A stretch of DNA of 64,000 nt, taken from assembly GCA_041946825.1 (NCBI GenBank), contig JBHGBD010000001.1, forward strand, positions 310,001-374,000. The letters run 5' to 3'. This DNA is from CAZTHM01 sp041946825 (GTDB lineage Bacteria > Acidobacteriota > Terriglobia > UBA7540). The position numbers were made by a program, and so were the translations under genes. A model generated the notes under the pieces. The model was not told the DNA's origin. It did not search any database and saw only the letters and a list, made by a program, of their open reading frames with translations. Shown in pieces: positions 57,667-64,000 of this stretch (the first letter of the stretch is position 1; each line of letters begins with the position of its first letter).

Positions 57667-57822
57667 GTCGGTAGTCAGCAGTAGGCAGGAAGCAGAAGGC
57701 AGTAGGCAGAAAGTCGACAGCAGATGTCCGAGTTCCGATATGTCATGCCCGCGAAAACGGCTGTAAGCTGACGGCCAAGGGCTAATCGCTGAGCGCTGAC
57801 ATCTGGCAACTGATAACTGACT
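57667..57822. repeat. Tandem heptamer array N in two blocks upstream of proS
   Basis: Block 1 from 57667: GTCGGTA, GTCAGCA, GTAGGCA, GGAAGCA, GAAGGCA, GTAGGCA, GAAAGTC, GACAGCA. Block 2 from 57767: AGCTGAC, GGCCAAG, GGCTAAT, CGCTGAG, CGCTGAC, ATCTGGC, AACTGAT, AACTGAC. The gap between the MCE gene and proS (280 bp) contains no gene. Confidence 0.9.
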
Positions 57823-57838
57823 TCGAAAGGTTGAACTG

Positions 57839-59524
57839 ATGCGTTGGAGCCAGAGTTTTATTCCCACGTTGCGCGAAGTTCCGGCGGAAGCGGAAGCGCC
57901 GAGCCATCAACTGCTGCTGCGGGCGGGATATATCCGCCAGGTCGCGGCGGGGGTGTATGCCTACTTATTCCTGGCGCAGAGATCTTTTCTGAAAATTGCG
58001 CAGATCATTCGCGAGGAGATGAACCGCATCGGCGGCCAGGAATTCTATCTGCCCGCGCTGAATCCCGCGGAACTGTGGAAGGAATCGGGCCGCTGGGATT
58101 CCGTGGACGTAATGTTCAAGTTCAAGGACCGCACCGAACACGATATGTGCCTGGGCATGACGCATGAAGAGGAGATGACCAACATCGCGCGCGGCGAGTT
58201 GCGCTCCTACAAGCAACTGCCGCAGATCTGGTACCAGATTCAGGAAAAGTTCCGCGATGAGCCGCGGCCGAAATCGGGCCTCTTGCGCCTGCGGCAGTTC
58301 GGGATGAAGGATTCGTACTCCTTTGACCTTGACGACGCCGGGCTGGACGCGAGCTATGACAAGCACGTGGACGCCTACCGGCGGATTTTCGAACGCTGCG
58401 GCCTGCGGTTCCTGCACGTAGACGCCTACTCGGGCATGATGGGCGGAAGGGTCTCGAGCGAGTTCACCGCGCCGGCGGAGTCGGGCGAGGATTGGATTGC
58501 GCACTGCGAGTGCGGGTTTGCTGCCAACCTGGAGAAAGCCGAGTCTGTCCCGACCCCGGTTACCGATCCCCCGGGCGATGCCGGGCCCGAGCCTTTTGCG
58601 ACGCCCGGCCAGAAGACGATTGATGACCTGGCCAGGTTTACCGGCGAAAGTCCGGCGCGGCTGTTGAAGACGCTGGACTTCATCGTCGAGGACAAGCCGG
58701 TCGTGCTCCTGTTGCGCGGAGACCATTCTTTGAGCGAGACGAAGCTGGCCGCGGCGCTAGGCACGGCGACGTTCCGCCCCGCCACGCCCGAGGAAGCGCT
58801 CAAGCTCCACGGTGCGCACCTTGGCTCGCTCGGCCCGGTGGGCCTGAAGGGGGCGCGCCTCATTGCCGACCGCGCGCTCGAGGGGCGCCGCAACATGATT
58901 ACCGGGGCCAATCGCGACGATTTCCACCTTCACAACGTGACGCCCGGGCGCGACTTCACTGCCGAGTACACCGATATTCGCGCCGTAAATCAGGGTGACG
59001 GTTGCGTGCGCTGCGGCCGGACACTGCTGCTGACCAAGAGCATCGAACTCGGCCACGTTTTCAAGCTGGGACGCCGGTACTCGGAGGCGATGCACGCGTC
59101 CGTGCTCGACGCGGGTGGCAAAGAGGTTCCCCTGGTGATGGGCTCATACGGCATCGGCCTGGAGCGCATTCTCTGCGCCGCCGCGGAACAGAACCACGAC
59201 GACGACGGCATGTTCCTGCCGCGGCCCATCGCTCCGTTTGAGGTGATACTGACCGCCGCCAACATGGACGAAGAGAAAGTGCGCTCGGCGGCCGAGGAAC
59301 TCTACGAAGAAATGCGCGCCCAGTCCCTGGACGTGCTCTTCGACGACCGCGCCGAGCGCCCGGGCGTGAAATTCAAGGACGCGGATCTGATCGGCGTTCC
59401 CCTGCGCGTGACGGTCGGCAAGCGCAAGCTCGAACAGGGCCTGGTCGAGATCTTCCGGCGCTCGACAAAGCAGATTCAGGATGTTAAGCTGGCCGATGTC
59501 GTACCGTCTTTATCGGGGAGATAG
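57839..59524 (+). CDS. proS: Prolyl-tRNA synthetase, bacterial type with editing insertion
   Basis: A 561-residue class II synthetase charging tRNA-Pro. Motif 1 region NPAELWKESGRW; motif 2 FRDEPRPKSGLLRLRQFGMKDSYSF (split); motif 3 MGSYGIGLERIL. Between them lies the INS editing domain (~235-390, TIDDLARFTGESPARLLKTLDF ... RDDFHLHNV), of the YbaK type, which hydrolyses Ala-tRNA-Pro. Near 445-560 the anticodon-binding domain ends PSLSGR. AAAGGTTGAACTG precedes the ATG. Confidence 0.95.
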   Translation: MRWSQSFIPTLREVPAEAEAPSHQLLLRAGYIRQVAAGVYAYLFLAQRSFLKIAQIIREEMNRIGGQEFYLPALNPAELWKESGRWDSVDVMFKFKDRTEHDMCLGMTHEEEMTNIARGELRSYKQLPQIWYQIQEKFRDEPRPKSGLLRLRQFGMKDSYSFDLDDAGLDASYDKHVDAYRRIFERCGLRFLHVDAYSGMMGGRVSSEFTAPAESGEDWIAHCECGFAANLEKAESVPTPVTDPPGDAGPEPFATPGQKTIDDLARFTGESPARLLKTLDFIVEDKPVVLLLRGDHSLSETKLAAALGTATFRPATPEEALKLHGAHLGSLGPVGLKGARLIADRALEGRRNMITGANRDDFHLHNVTPGRDFTAEYTDIRAVNQGDGCVRCGRTLLLTKSIELGHVFKLGRRYSEAMHASVLDAGGKEVPLVMGSYGIGLERILCAAAEQNHDDDGMFLPRPIAPFEVILTAANMDEEKVRSAAEELYEEMRAQSLDVLFDDRAERPGVKFKDADLIGVPLRVTVGKRKLEQGLVEIFRRSTKQIQDVKLADVVPSLSGR

Positions 59525-59567
59525 CTCAATCACCGCCAGTTCATCCCGTAGCAGCAGGGGGAAAACG

Positions 59568-59927
59568 ATGCGACGGACAGATTCCGGCAGAGGGACCCTG
59601 AAGGCCTACCTCTCGATAGCTTTCCTGGTGGCGGTGGTATATTGCGGTTTCAAAATCGTCCCGGTCTACGTCAACAGTTACGAACTCCAGGATTACATTC
59701 AGCAGCAGAATCCCTTCTGGGTCGCACAGCGCACCCCGGCCGATGCCATCCGTAATCACATTCTCGCCAAGGCGAAAGATCTCGACCTGCCCGTTGCCCC
59801 TGATGATGTCAAGGTTGAAATAGGAGGGGGCGTCACGGTGAATCTCGACTACACCGTCCCCGTGGACCTCAAAGTCTGGACGCTCAATCTCCACTTCACG
59901 CCCTCGGCTCAGAACCGGCAGTTATAA
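59568..59927 (+). CDS. DUF4845-like membrane protein
   Basis: A 119-residue protein: RRTDSGRGTLKAYLSIAFLVAVVYCGFKIVPVYVNSYEL (N-terminal membrane anchor, split) and an extracytoplasmic part with INYGGGVTV-like VEIGGGVTVNLDYTVPVDLKVWTLNLHF, the pattern of DUF4845 proteins. ATG 59568 (AGGGGGAAAACG upstream) is preferred to the frame opening at 59481 inside proS. It lies just ahead of the PBP1b-type gene, 3 bp away; function unknown. Confidence 0.75.
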   Translation: MRRTDSGRGTLKAYLSIAFLVAVVYCGFKIVPVYVNSYELQDYIQQQNPFWVAQRTPADAIRNHILAKAKDLDLPVAPDDVKVEIGGGVTVNLDYTVPVDLKVWTLNLHFTPSAQNRQL

Positions 59928-59930
59928 CCC

Positions 59931-62564
59931 GTGCCAGCCAGCCGACCATCCTCGTCCCGTAAACCGTCCTCATCCGGCGGTCCATCCCGCGCGGCCCGAC
60001 TGCGCGGGCTCACGTGGTGGAAGAAGGCGCTTTTGGCGTCGGGTCTGGTGGCGGTCCTCAGCGGGGTCGGTGTCTTCGTTTATTACTACGTACGGTTCTC
60101 GCGGCTCGTCGACGCGCGGCTGAGCGGGGAAGTTTTCGAGAGTTCATCGCTGGTCTTTGCCGCGCCGGTCGAGGTGAAAGTCGGCCAGCCGGGAAATCCC
60201 GCCGACTTTGCCGCGCGCCTGCGCCGCGCCCTCTATGCGGAGGGAAGCGGGGCTTCGGATTTCGGCACCTACCGCATGTCGGGAGATCGCCTGGAGATTC
60301 GTCCGGGGCCGACCTCCTTCTTCCAAGCCGGCCCGGCCCGCGAGGGCCCAGCAGCCATTGTATTCCGTGATGGGCGGATCGCCGCCATCGCGTCTCTGGA
60401 CCGTCCCGGGCCGCTCGCCAGCTATCAGCTCGAGCCCGAAGTTATTACCACGCTCTTCGACCGCAATCGCGGCAAGCGGCGCCTGGTGCGCTACCAGGAC
60501 CTTCCCAAGGTGCTTGTCAACGCTGTCGTGGCGACCGAGGATCATCGCTTCTTCTCCCACAGCGGAGTCAACATCTACCGGCTGATCGCGGCGACGGTCA
60601 CCGGCCTCGAGCGCGGAGAACGCATTCGGGGCACCAGCACACTGACGATGCAACTCGCGCGAGAGTTCTTCCTTACGCGCGCCTACGATTTCCGCCGCAA
60701 GGCCGCGGAGATCTTCCTGACGCTGCTCATGGAGCAGCGCCTGACCAAAGAGCAAATCTTCGAGATGTACGCCAACCAGATCTACCTCGGGCAGCGGGGG
60801 AGCTTCTCGATCTACGGCGTGGGCGAGGCGGCGAGCGCCTACTTCAACAAAGACGTCAGCAGCCTCACGCTGCCGGAGGCGGCGCTGCTGGCGGGGTTAA
60901 TCCACGGGCCGAATCGCGACTCGCCCTACAAGTACCCCGCCCGGGCGTTGGAGCGGAGGAATTTCGTCCTCCGCCGCATGCTCGAGGTCGGCTTCATTTC
61001 GCCCGCCGAGGCGGAGCGGGCTTCCGGCGCGCCGCTTGGGGTCGCGCAGCAGAATGTGGAAGGCAGTCAGGCTCCGTTCTTTGTGGACATGGTCAAGGAC
61101 CAGTTGCTCGCGCAGTTTCCCGACCGCGACCTGATCTCCGAAAGCTATCGGGTTTACACGACGCTCAACCTCGATCTGCAGCGCGCGGCTTCGGAGGCCG
61201 TGCAGGCGGGGATGACGGAGGTCGACAAGGAGTTGATGAAGCGCCGCCGCCCCAAGGACGAGCCCGACGATCCCCTTCAGCCGCAGGTGGCGCTGGTGGC
61301 TCTCGACCCCGTCACGGGCGCGATTCGCGCGCTGGTGGGCGGGCGGAACTATGGCCTCAGCCAATTGAATCACATCCTGGCCAAACGCCAGCCCGGGTCG
61401 TCGTTTAAGCCGTTCGTCTACGCGACCGCGCTCAGTTCCGCCGCGGACGGGACACTGCCCCTGGTGACTCCTGCAACCGTCCTGATGGACGAGCCCACCA
61501 CCTTTCAGTACGGCGACCAGCCCTATGAACCGGAGAATTACAAGAAAGAATACTTCGGGCCCGTCTCGGTGCGGCAGGCGCTGGCCCACTCGCTGAACGT
61601 GGCCACCGTGCGGCTGGCGGAAATGGTGGGGTACGACAAAGTGCGACGGCTGGCAATCGCCGCCGGCATCAATCATGATTTGCTGGCGACTCCGGCCCTG
61701 GCGCTGGGCGCTTACGTGGCCGCGCCGCTGGAGATTGCGGGGGCCTACACGGTATTCGCCAACAAGGGCCAATACGAGGGGCCGCGCTCGATTCTGGCGG
61801 TGCGCGACTCGGCCGGCCGCGTGCTCTGGCAGAGCCCGGAGGAAACGCGCCCTGTGCTCGACCCGCGCGTCAACTACCTGATGGTAAGCCTGATGCAGAG
61901 CGTCGTCGAGAACGGGACGGCGGCGGGTGTCCGCAGCCGCGGCTTCACGGCTCCGGCGGCGGGGAAGACCGGGACTTCGCACGACGGCTGGTTTGCCGGG
62001 TTCACGACCGATCTTTTGGCTGTCGTGTGGGTGGGGTATGATGACGACCGCGAGCTTCGCCTTTCCGGTGCGGCATCGGCGCTGCCGGTGTGGACGGAGT
62101 TCATGAAGCGCGCCGTGACGGTCCCCGGCTACGACAATCCCCAGCCCTTCACGCCTCCCGAAGGAGTCGTGACGGTGACGCTCGACGCCCAATCCAGTCA
62201 GTTGGCGACTCCAGCCTCGGTCCAAACACGTGACGAGGTATTCATCGCCGGCACCGAGCCCATGGCAGCCGGGCCGACCCAGACCGGGGCCTCGGGGATT
62301 CTGAGCCGGATATTTCTTGGCAAGGCTGCGGCTGCGCCCGCCGCGACGACGTTGCCGCCGACGTTGCCATTGCCACCCGGAGCGCCGCCGCGTTCGGTCG
62401 CGTCGCCGGCCTCTCCTGCGGCGAATGTCCCACCACCGCCGCAGCCGCCCAAGAAACAAGGTATCGTGGGGAAATTCCTTTCCATCTTCAAAGGGAGGGA
62501 GAAGCCTCCCAAATCCGAGCCCCCTCCCAAGAACGAACCCCCTCCTCCCAAGAAGGCGAATTAG
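59931..62564 (+). CDS. mrcB: Bifunctional peptidoglycan synthase (class A PBP, PBP1b type)
   Basis: An 877-residue inner-membrane protein from GTG 59931. Residues ~30-53 are the anchor (LLASGLVAVLSGVGVFVYYY). About 60-190 form a UB2H-like domain (YRMSGDRLEIRPGPTSFF). The glycosyltransferase shows ATEDHRFFSHSG (catalytic Glu ~203), STLTMQLAREFFL and YANQIYLGQ; the transpeptidase has PGSSFKPF (Ser ~490), SLN, and KTGTS (~679). The last ~150 residues are Pro/Ala/Lys-rich without fold (PPPPQPPKKQG, ending PPPPKKAN). It polymerises and cross-links glycan strands. Confidence 0.93.
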   Translation: MPASRPSSSRKPSSSGGPSRAARLRGLTWWKKALLASGLVAVLSGVGVFVYYYVRFSRLVDARLSGEVFESSSLVFAAPVEVKVGQPGNPADFAARLRRALYAEGSGASDFGTYRMSGDRLEIRPGPTSFFQAGPAREGPAAIVFRDGRIAAIASLDRPGPLASYQLEPEVITTLFDRNRGKRRLVRYQDLPKVLVNAVVATEDHRFFSHSGVNIYRLIAATVTGLERGERIRGTSTLTMQLAREFFLTRAYDFRRKAAEIFLTLLMEQRLTKEQIFEMYANQIYLGQRGSFSIYGVGEAASAYFNKDVSSLTLPEAALLAGLIHGPNRDSPYKYPARALERRNFVLRRMLEVGFISPAEAERASGAPLGVAQQNVEGSQAPFFVDMVKDQLLAQFPDRDLISESYRVYTTLNLDLQRAASEAVQAGMTEVDKELMKRRRPKDEPDDPLQPQVALVALDPVTGAIRALVGGRNYGLSQLNHILAKRQPGSSFKPFVYATALSSAADGTLPLVTPATVLMDEPTTFQYGDQPYEPENYKKEYFGPVSVRQALAHSLNVATVRLAEMVGYDKVRRLAIAAGINHDLLATPALALGAYVAAPLEIAGAYTVFANKGQYEGPRSILAVRDSAGRVLWQSPEETRPVLDPRVNYLMVSLMQSVVENGTAAGVRSRGFTAPAAGKTGTSHDGWFAGFTTDLLAVVWVGYDDDRELRLSGAASALPVWTEFMKRAVTVPGYDNPQPFTPPEGVVTVTLDAQSSQLATPASVQTRDEVFIAGTEPMAAGPTQTGASGILSRIFLGKAAAAPAATTLPPTLPLPPGAPPRSVASPASPAANVPPPPQPPKKQGIVGKFLSIFKGREKPPKSEPPPKNEPPPPKKAN

Positions 62565-62626
62565 CAGCGGGAGGTGTAGAATCTGACCGCGCCCGGGAGA
62601 TACCCTCGCAGGGATGAAGGTGAATC

Positions 62627-63460
62627 ATGAGAACACGACTTCGTACGCTCATAGCGTGGACCGTGGCCGGCTTCTTGATCACTCTGGCAATCATTCCACT
62701 GGGAGCAAGCCAGCAGGGTGAAGATAAATTCGTCTCACCCGAGCTTCCTGCTCCTGTCCTAATTCCCGAGGCTGCGCCTCAACCACCCAAGCCCGCGAAC
62801 CTCTCGTTGTCGGACCGCGCCGATATCTTCATGGCGCGAAAATCCTATTCTGACGCGATTGACTACTATCGCCGTGCCATCACCGCGGCAGGCCGCAAGG
62901 ACCCCCCGCTTTGGAACAAACTCGGCATCGCCTACCAGCACACGATGAATTATGGCGCGGCGCGCAAGGCTTACAAGGAGGCCATGCGCCTCGACACGAC
63001 TTTTGCCGAGCCCTGGAACAATATGGGCACAACCTACTACCTGAACAACAAGGCGAAAAAATCCATTAAGTACTATCGCCAGGCCATCAAGCTGAACCCC
63101 AACAACGCCTCCTTTCATACCAACCTGGGGACTGCCTACTATGAGAGAAAGAAGTACAAAGAGGCGATCGAGGAATACCAGACGGCGATTACGCTTGACC
63201 CCAACGTGCTGACCCAACATTCCGCCGTCGGAACCGTCATGCAGGCGCGCGCCGCCGACGCGAGGTTTTACTTCCTCATGGCCAAAGTTTTCGCTTCCAA
63301 GGGCCGCGCCGAGGAGGCTGTGCGCTATCTGCGCCGCGCCCTCGAAGATGGCTTCAGTGACCAGAAGGCCATGGATAATGACCCCGACTTGAAAAAGATC
63401 AGCGAATTCCCAGCCTACGTCGAGCTGCGGAAGAACCCGCCGGTCGCCATCAAGGAGTGA
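62627..63460 (+). CDS. Secreted or periplasmic TPR-repeat protein
   Basis: A 277-residue protein with an N-terminal membrane/signal segment (IAWTVAGFLITLAIIPLGAS) and a Pro-rich linker. Four or more TPR units span ~62-205: ADIFMARKSYSDAIDYYRRAI, WNKLGIAYQHTMNYGAARKAYKEAM, WNNMGTTYYLNNKAKKSIKYYRQAI and HTNLGTAYYERKKYKEAIEEYQTAI, followed by a fifth at AAARFYF-like DARFYFLMAKVFASKG. It probably holds protein partners near the envelope; 62 bp after the PBP1b gene, it may act with it. Confidence 0.85.
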   Translation: MRTRLRTLIAWTVAGFLITLAIIPLGASQQGEDKFVSPELPAPVLIPEAAPQPPKPANLSLSDRADIFMARKSYSDAIDYYRRAITAAGRKDPPLWNKLGIAYQHTMNYGAARKAYKEAMRLDTTFAEPWNNMGTTYYLNNKAKKSIKYYRQAIKLNPNNASFHTNLGTAYYERKKYKEAIEEYQTAITLDPNVLTQHSAVGTVMQARAADARFYFLMAKVFASKGRAEEAVRYLRRALEDGFSDQKAMDNDPDLKKISEFPAYVELRKNPPVAIKE

Positions 63461-63554
63461 CGGCATAGGGTGGTTGGCCCGCCCGCCCCGGCCCGTGCTA
63501 TGCGGGTCCGCCTTTGCGAGGAATTCCCCGCCTGTCTGCGAGAATGGAGGTGTT

Positions 63555-63827
63555 ATGGAGAACCCGGTTGTTAAGGAGCACTGGGTTACTCCCCTCCTTC
63601 CCCATTATGTTCGGAGAGCCAAGTTCTTCGGTCTTCTGAGTCTGCTCTTGGTCTTAGGTGTTTCAATCAACTATGGGACTGAACCGATAGTTAATCTGGG
63701 ACGCGGCACCGTAGTTAAGATCGTGGAAGGCGTAGGGGGATTCGTCTCACTAGTCGGGTTCGGCTACTACGGTGGAATGGCCTCGTATTTTTGGCTCCTG
63801 CGGCGGTATGGGCTGCGCGATGATTGA
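63555..63827 (+). CDS. Small membrane protein, hypothetical
   Basis: A 90-residue protein starting at ATG 63555, where GGAGGTGTT is an excellent ribosome site (the frame is open from 63474). Two membrane segments are evident: FFGLLSLLLVLGVSINY and VGGFVSLVGFGYYGGMASYFWLL. The C-terminus is RRYGLRDD. No family is recognised. It is not clearly linked to its neighbours. Confidence 0.6.
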   Translation: MENPVVKEHWVTPLLPHYVRRAKFFGLLSLLLVLGVSINYGTEPIVNLGRGTVVKIVEGVGGFVSLVGFGYYGGMASYFWLLRRYGLRDD

Positions 63828-63884
63828 GCAGGCCTTGGCAGCAGAAACTGCGCGCGGGTTCCAATTCAAACGAACCGCGACCTG

Positions 63885-64000
63885 CTACCACACCGTTTTG
63901 AGGAGTGGGGATTTGCGGATGCGCTCGTCGCGGGTGATGAGGGGGATTCCCTCGGCGCGGGCGGTGGCGGCGATGAGACGGTCAGCAGGATCGCGGGGGA
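63885..64000 (-). CDS. PIN-domain (VapC-like) protein, C-terminal part
   Basis: The last 38 codons of a minus-strand gene whose start lies beyond the window: DPADRLIAATARAEGIPLITRDERI then KSPLLKTVW and stop. DPADR...A and LITRDERI are the conserved C-terminal acidic motif and strand of PIN ribonucleases, as in VapC toxins. Partner and start are outside. Confidence 0.78.
   Translation of the reverse strand, partial: PRDPADRLIAATARAEGIPLITRDERIRKSPLLKTVW

Noticed and set aside
60897..62459. 520-codon minus-strand frame opposite the PBP1b-type gene
   Set aside because: Antisense shadow of a strongly conserved gene, rich in His and Arg without motifs.
1..64000. tRNA and rRNA genes
   Set aside because: No GGTTCRANTCC-type T-arm with a matching acceptor stem and no rRNA-like conserved block could be found by eye; a covariance search would be decisive.

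Overview
The window reads as a chromosomal segment of a GC-rich, diderm, diaminopimelate-type bacterium. Acidobacteriota is the most likely phylum. The reasons are a complete division and cell-wall (dcw) cluster with a PASTA-tailed FtsI and a MurE carrying the DAP-type DNPR motif, squalene genes (hpnCDE) directly behind ftsZ, and a surrounding set of ASPIC/UnbV, YVTN/di-haem, ThuA, DUF1080 and GH29 proteins. The assignment is inferred from gene content; no rRNA or tRNA gene was recognised.

Layout. (1) 1-8.7 kb, all minus strand: a run of mostly secreted proteins (a hydrazine-synthase-alpha-like TolB/haem protein, an FG-GAP/ASPIC protein, a YVTN propeller fused to a di-haem peroxidase-like domain, a Reg_prop propeller), then RidA, DAHP synthase AroF and the start of a LivK-like binding protein. 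(2) 9-22.6 kb, mixed accessory and housekeeping genes: Crp/Fnr regulator, mitochondrial-type citrate synthase, stand-alone YbaK deacylase, DUF2461, a methyltransferase, an esterase-TPR protein, ThuA, a VapBC-type pair with a palindromic operator, GH29 fucosidase, a cyclase-like membrane protein, a ParE-type toxin-antitoxin pair, and a GIY-YIG gene bracketed by palindromic repeats. (3) 22.9-42.1 kb, plus strand: the dcw cluster mraZ-rsmH-ftsL-ftsI-murE-murF-mraY-(RHH)-murD-ftsW-murG-murC-murB-ftsQ-ftsA-ftsZ, with a near-consensus promoter before mraZ. (4) 42.3-45.4 kb: hpnC, hpnD and hpnE (farnesyl diphosphate to squalene), closed by a strong bidirectional terminator hairpin. (5) 45.5-54.5 kb: two peroxiredoxins, rpiB-glyA, DUF4440, DUF1080, BrnTA, a secreted protein of unknown function, a 5'-truncated EEP nuclease and an NmrA-like reductase. 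(6) 54.9-64 kb: an Mla-type lipid ABC transporter whose MCE subunit carries an OmpA-like tail, proS, DUF4845, a PBP1b-type bifunctional synthase, a TPR protein, a small membrane protein and the end of a PIN-domain gene.

The most striking feature is a set of at least 13 intergenic arrays of degenerate tandem heptamers (one locus also has octamers). Several fill the exact space between one stop codon and the next start codon, many form inverted halves able to fold into hairpins, and two run into the coding ends of rsmH. They resemble the short tandemly repeated repetitive (STRR) heptamers known from cyanobacteria. A second family (core TCATCCTGAG...GAAGGATC) flanks the GIY-YIG gene and supplies the start codon of a cytochrome gene. 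A third, MITE-like element is read in frame inside that same gene.

Many start codons were reassigned from the longest open frame to one with a Shine-Dalgarno sequence or a signal peptide; each such choice is explained in its entry.
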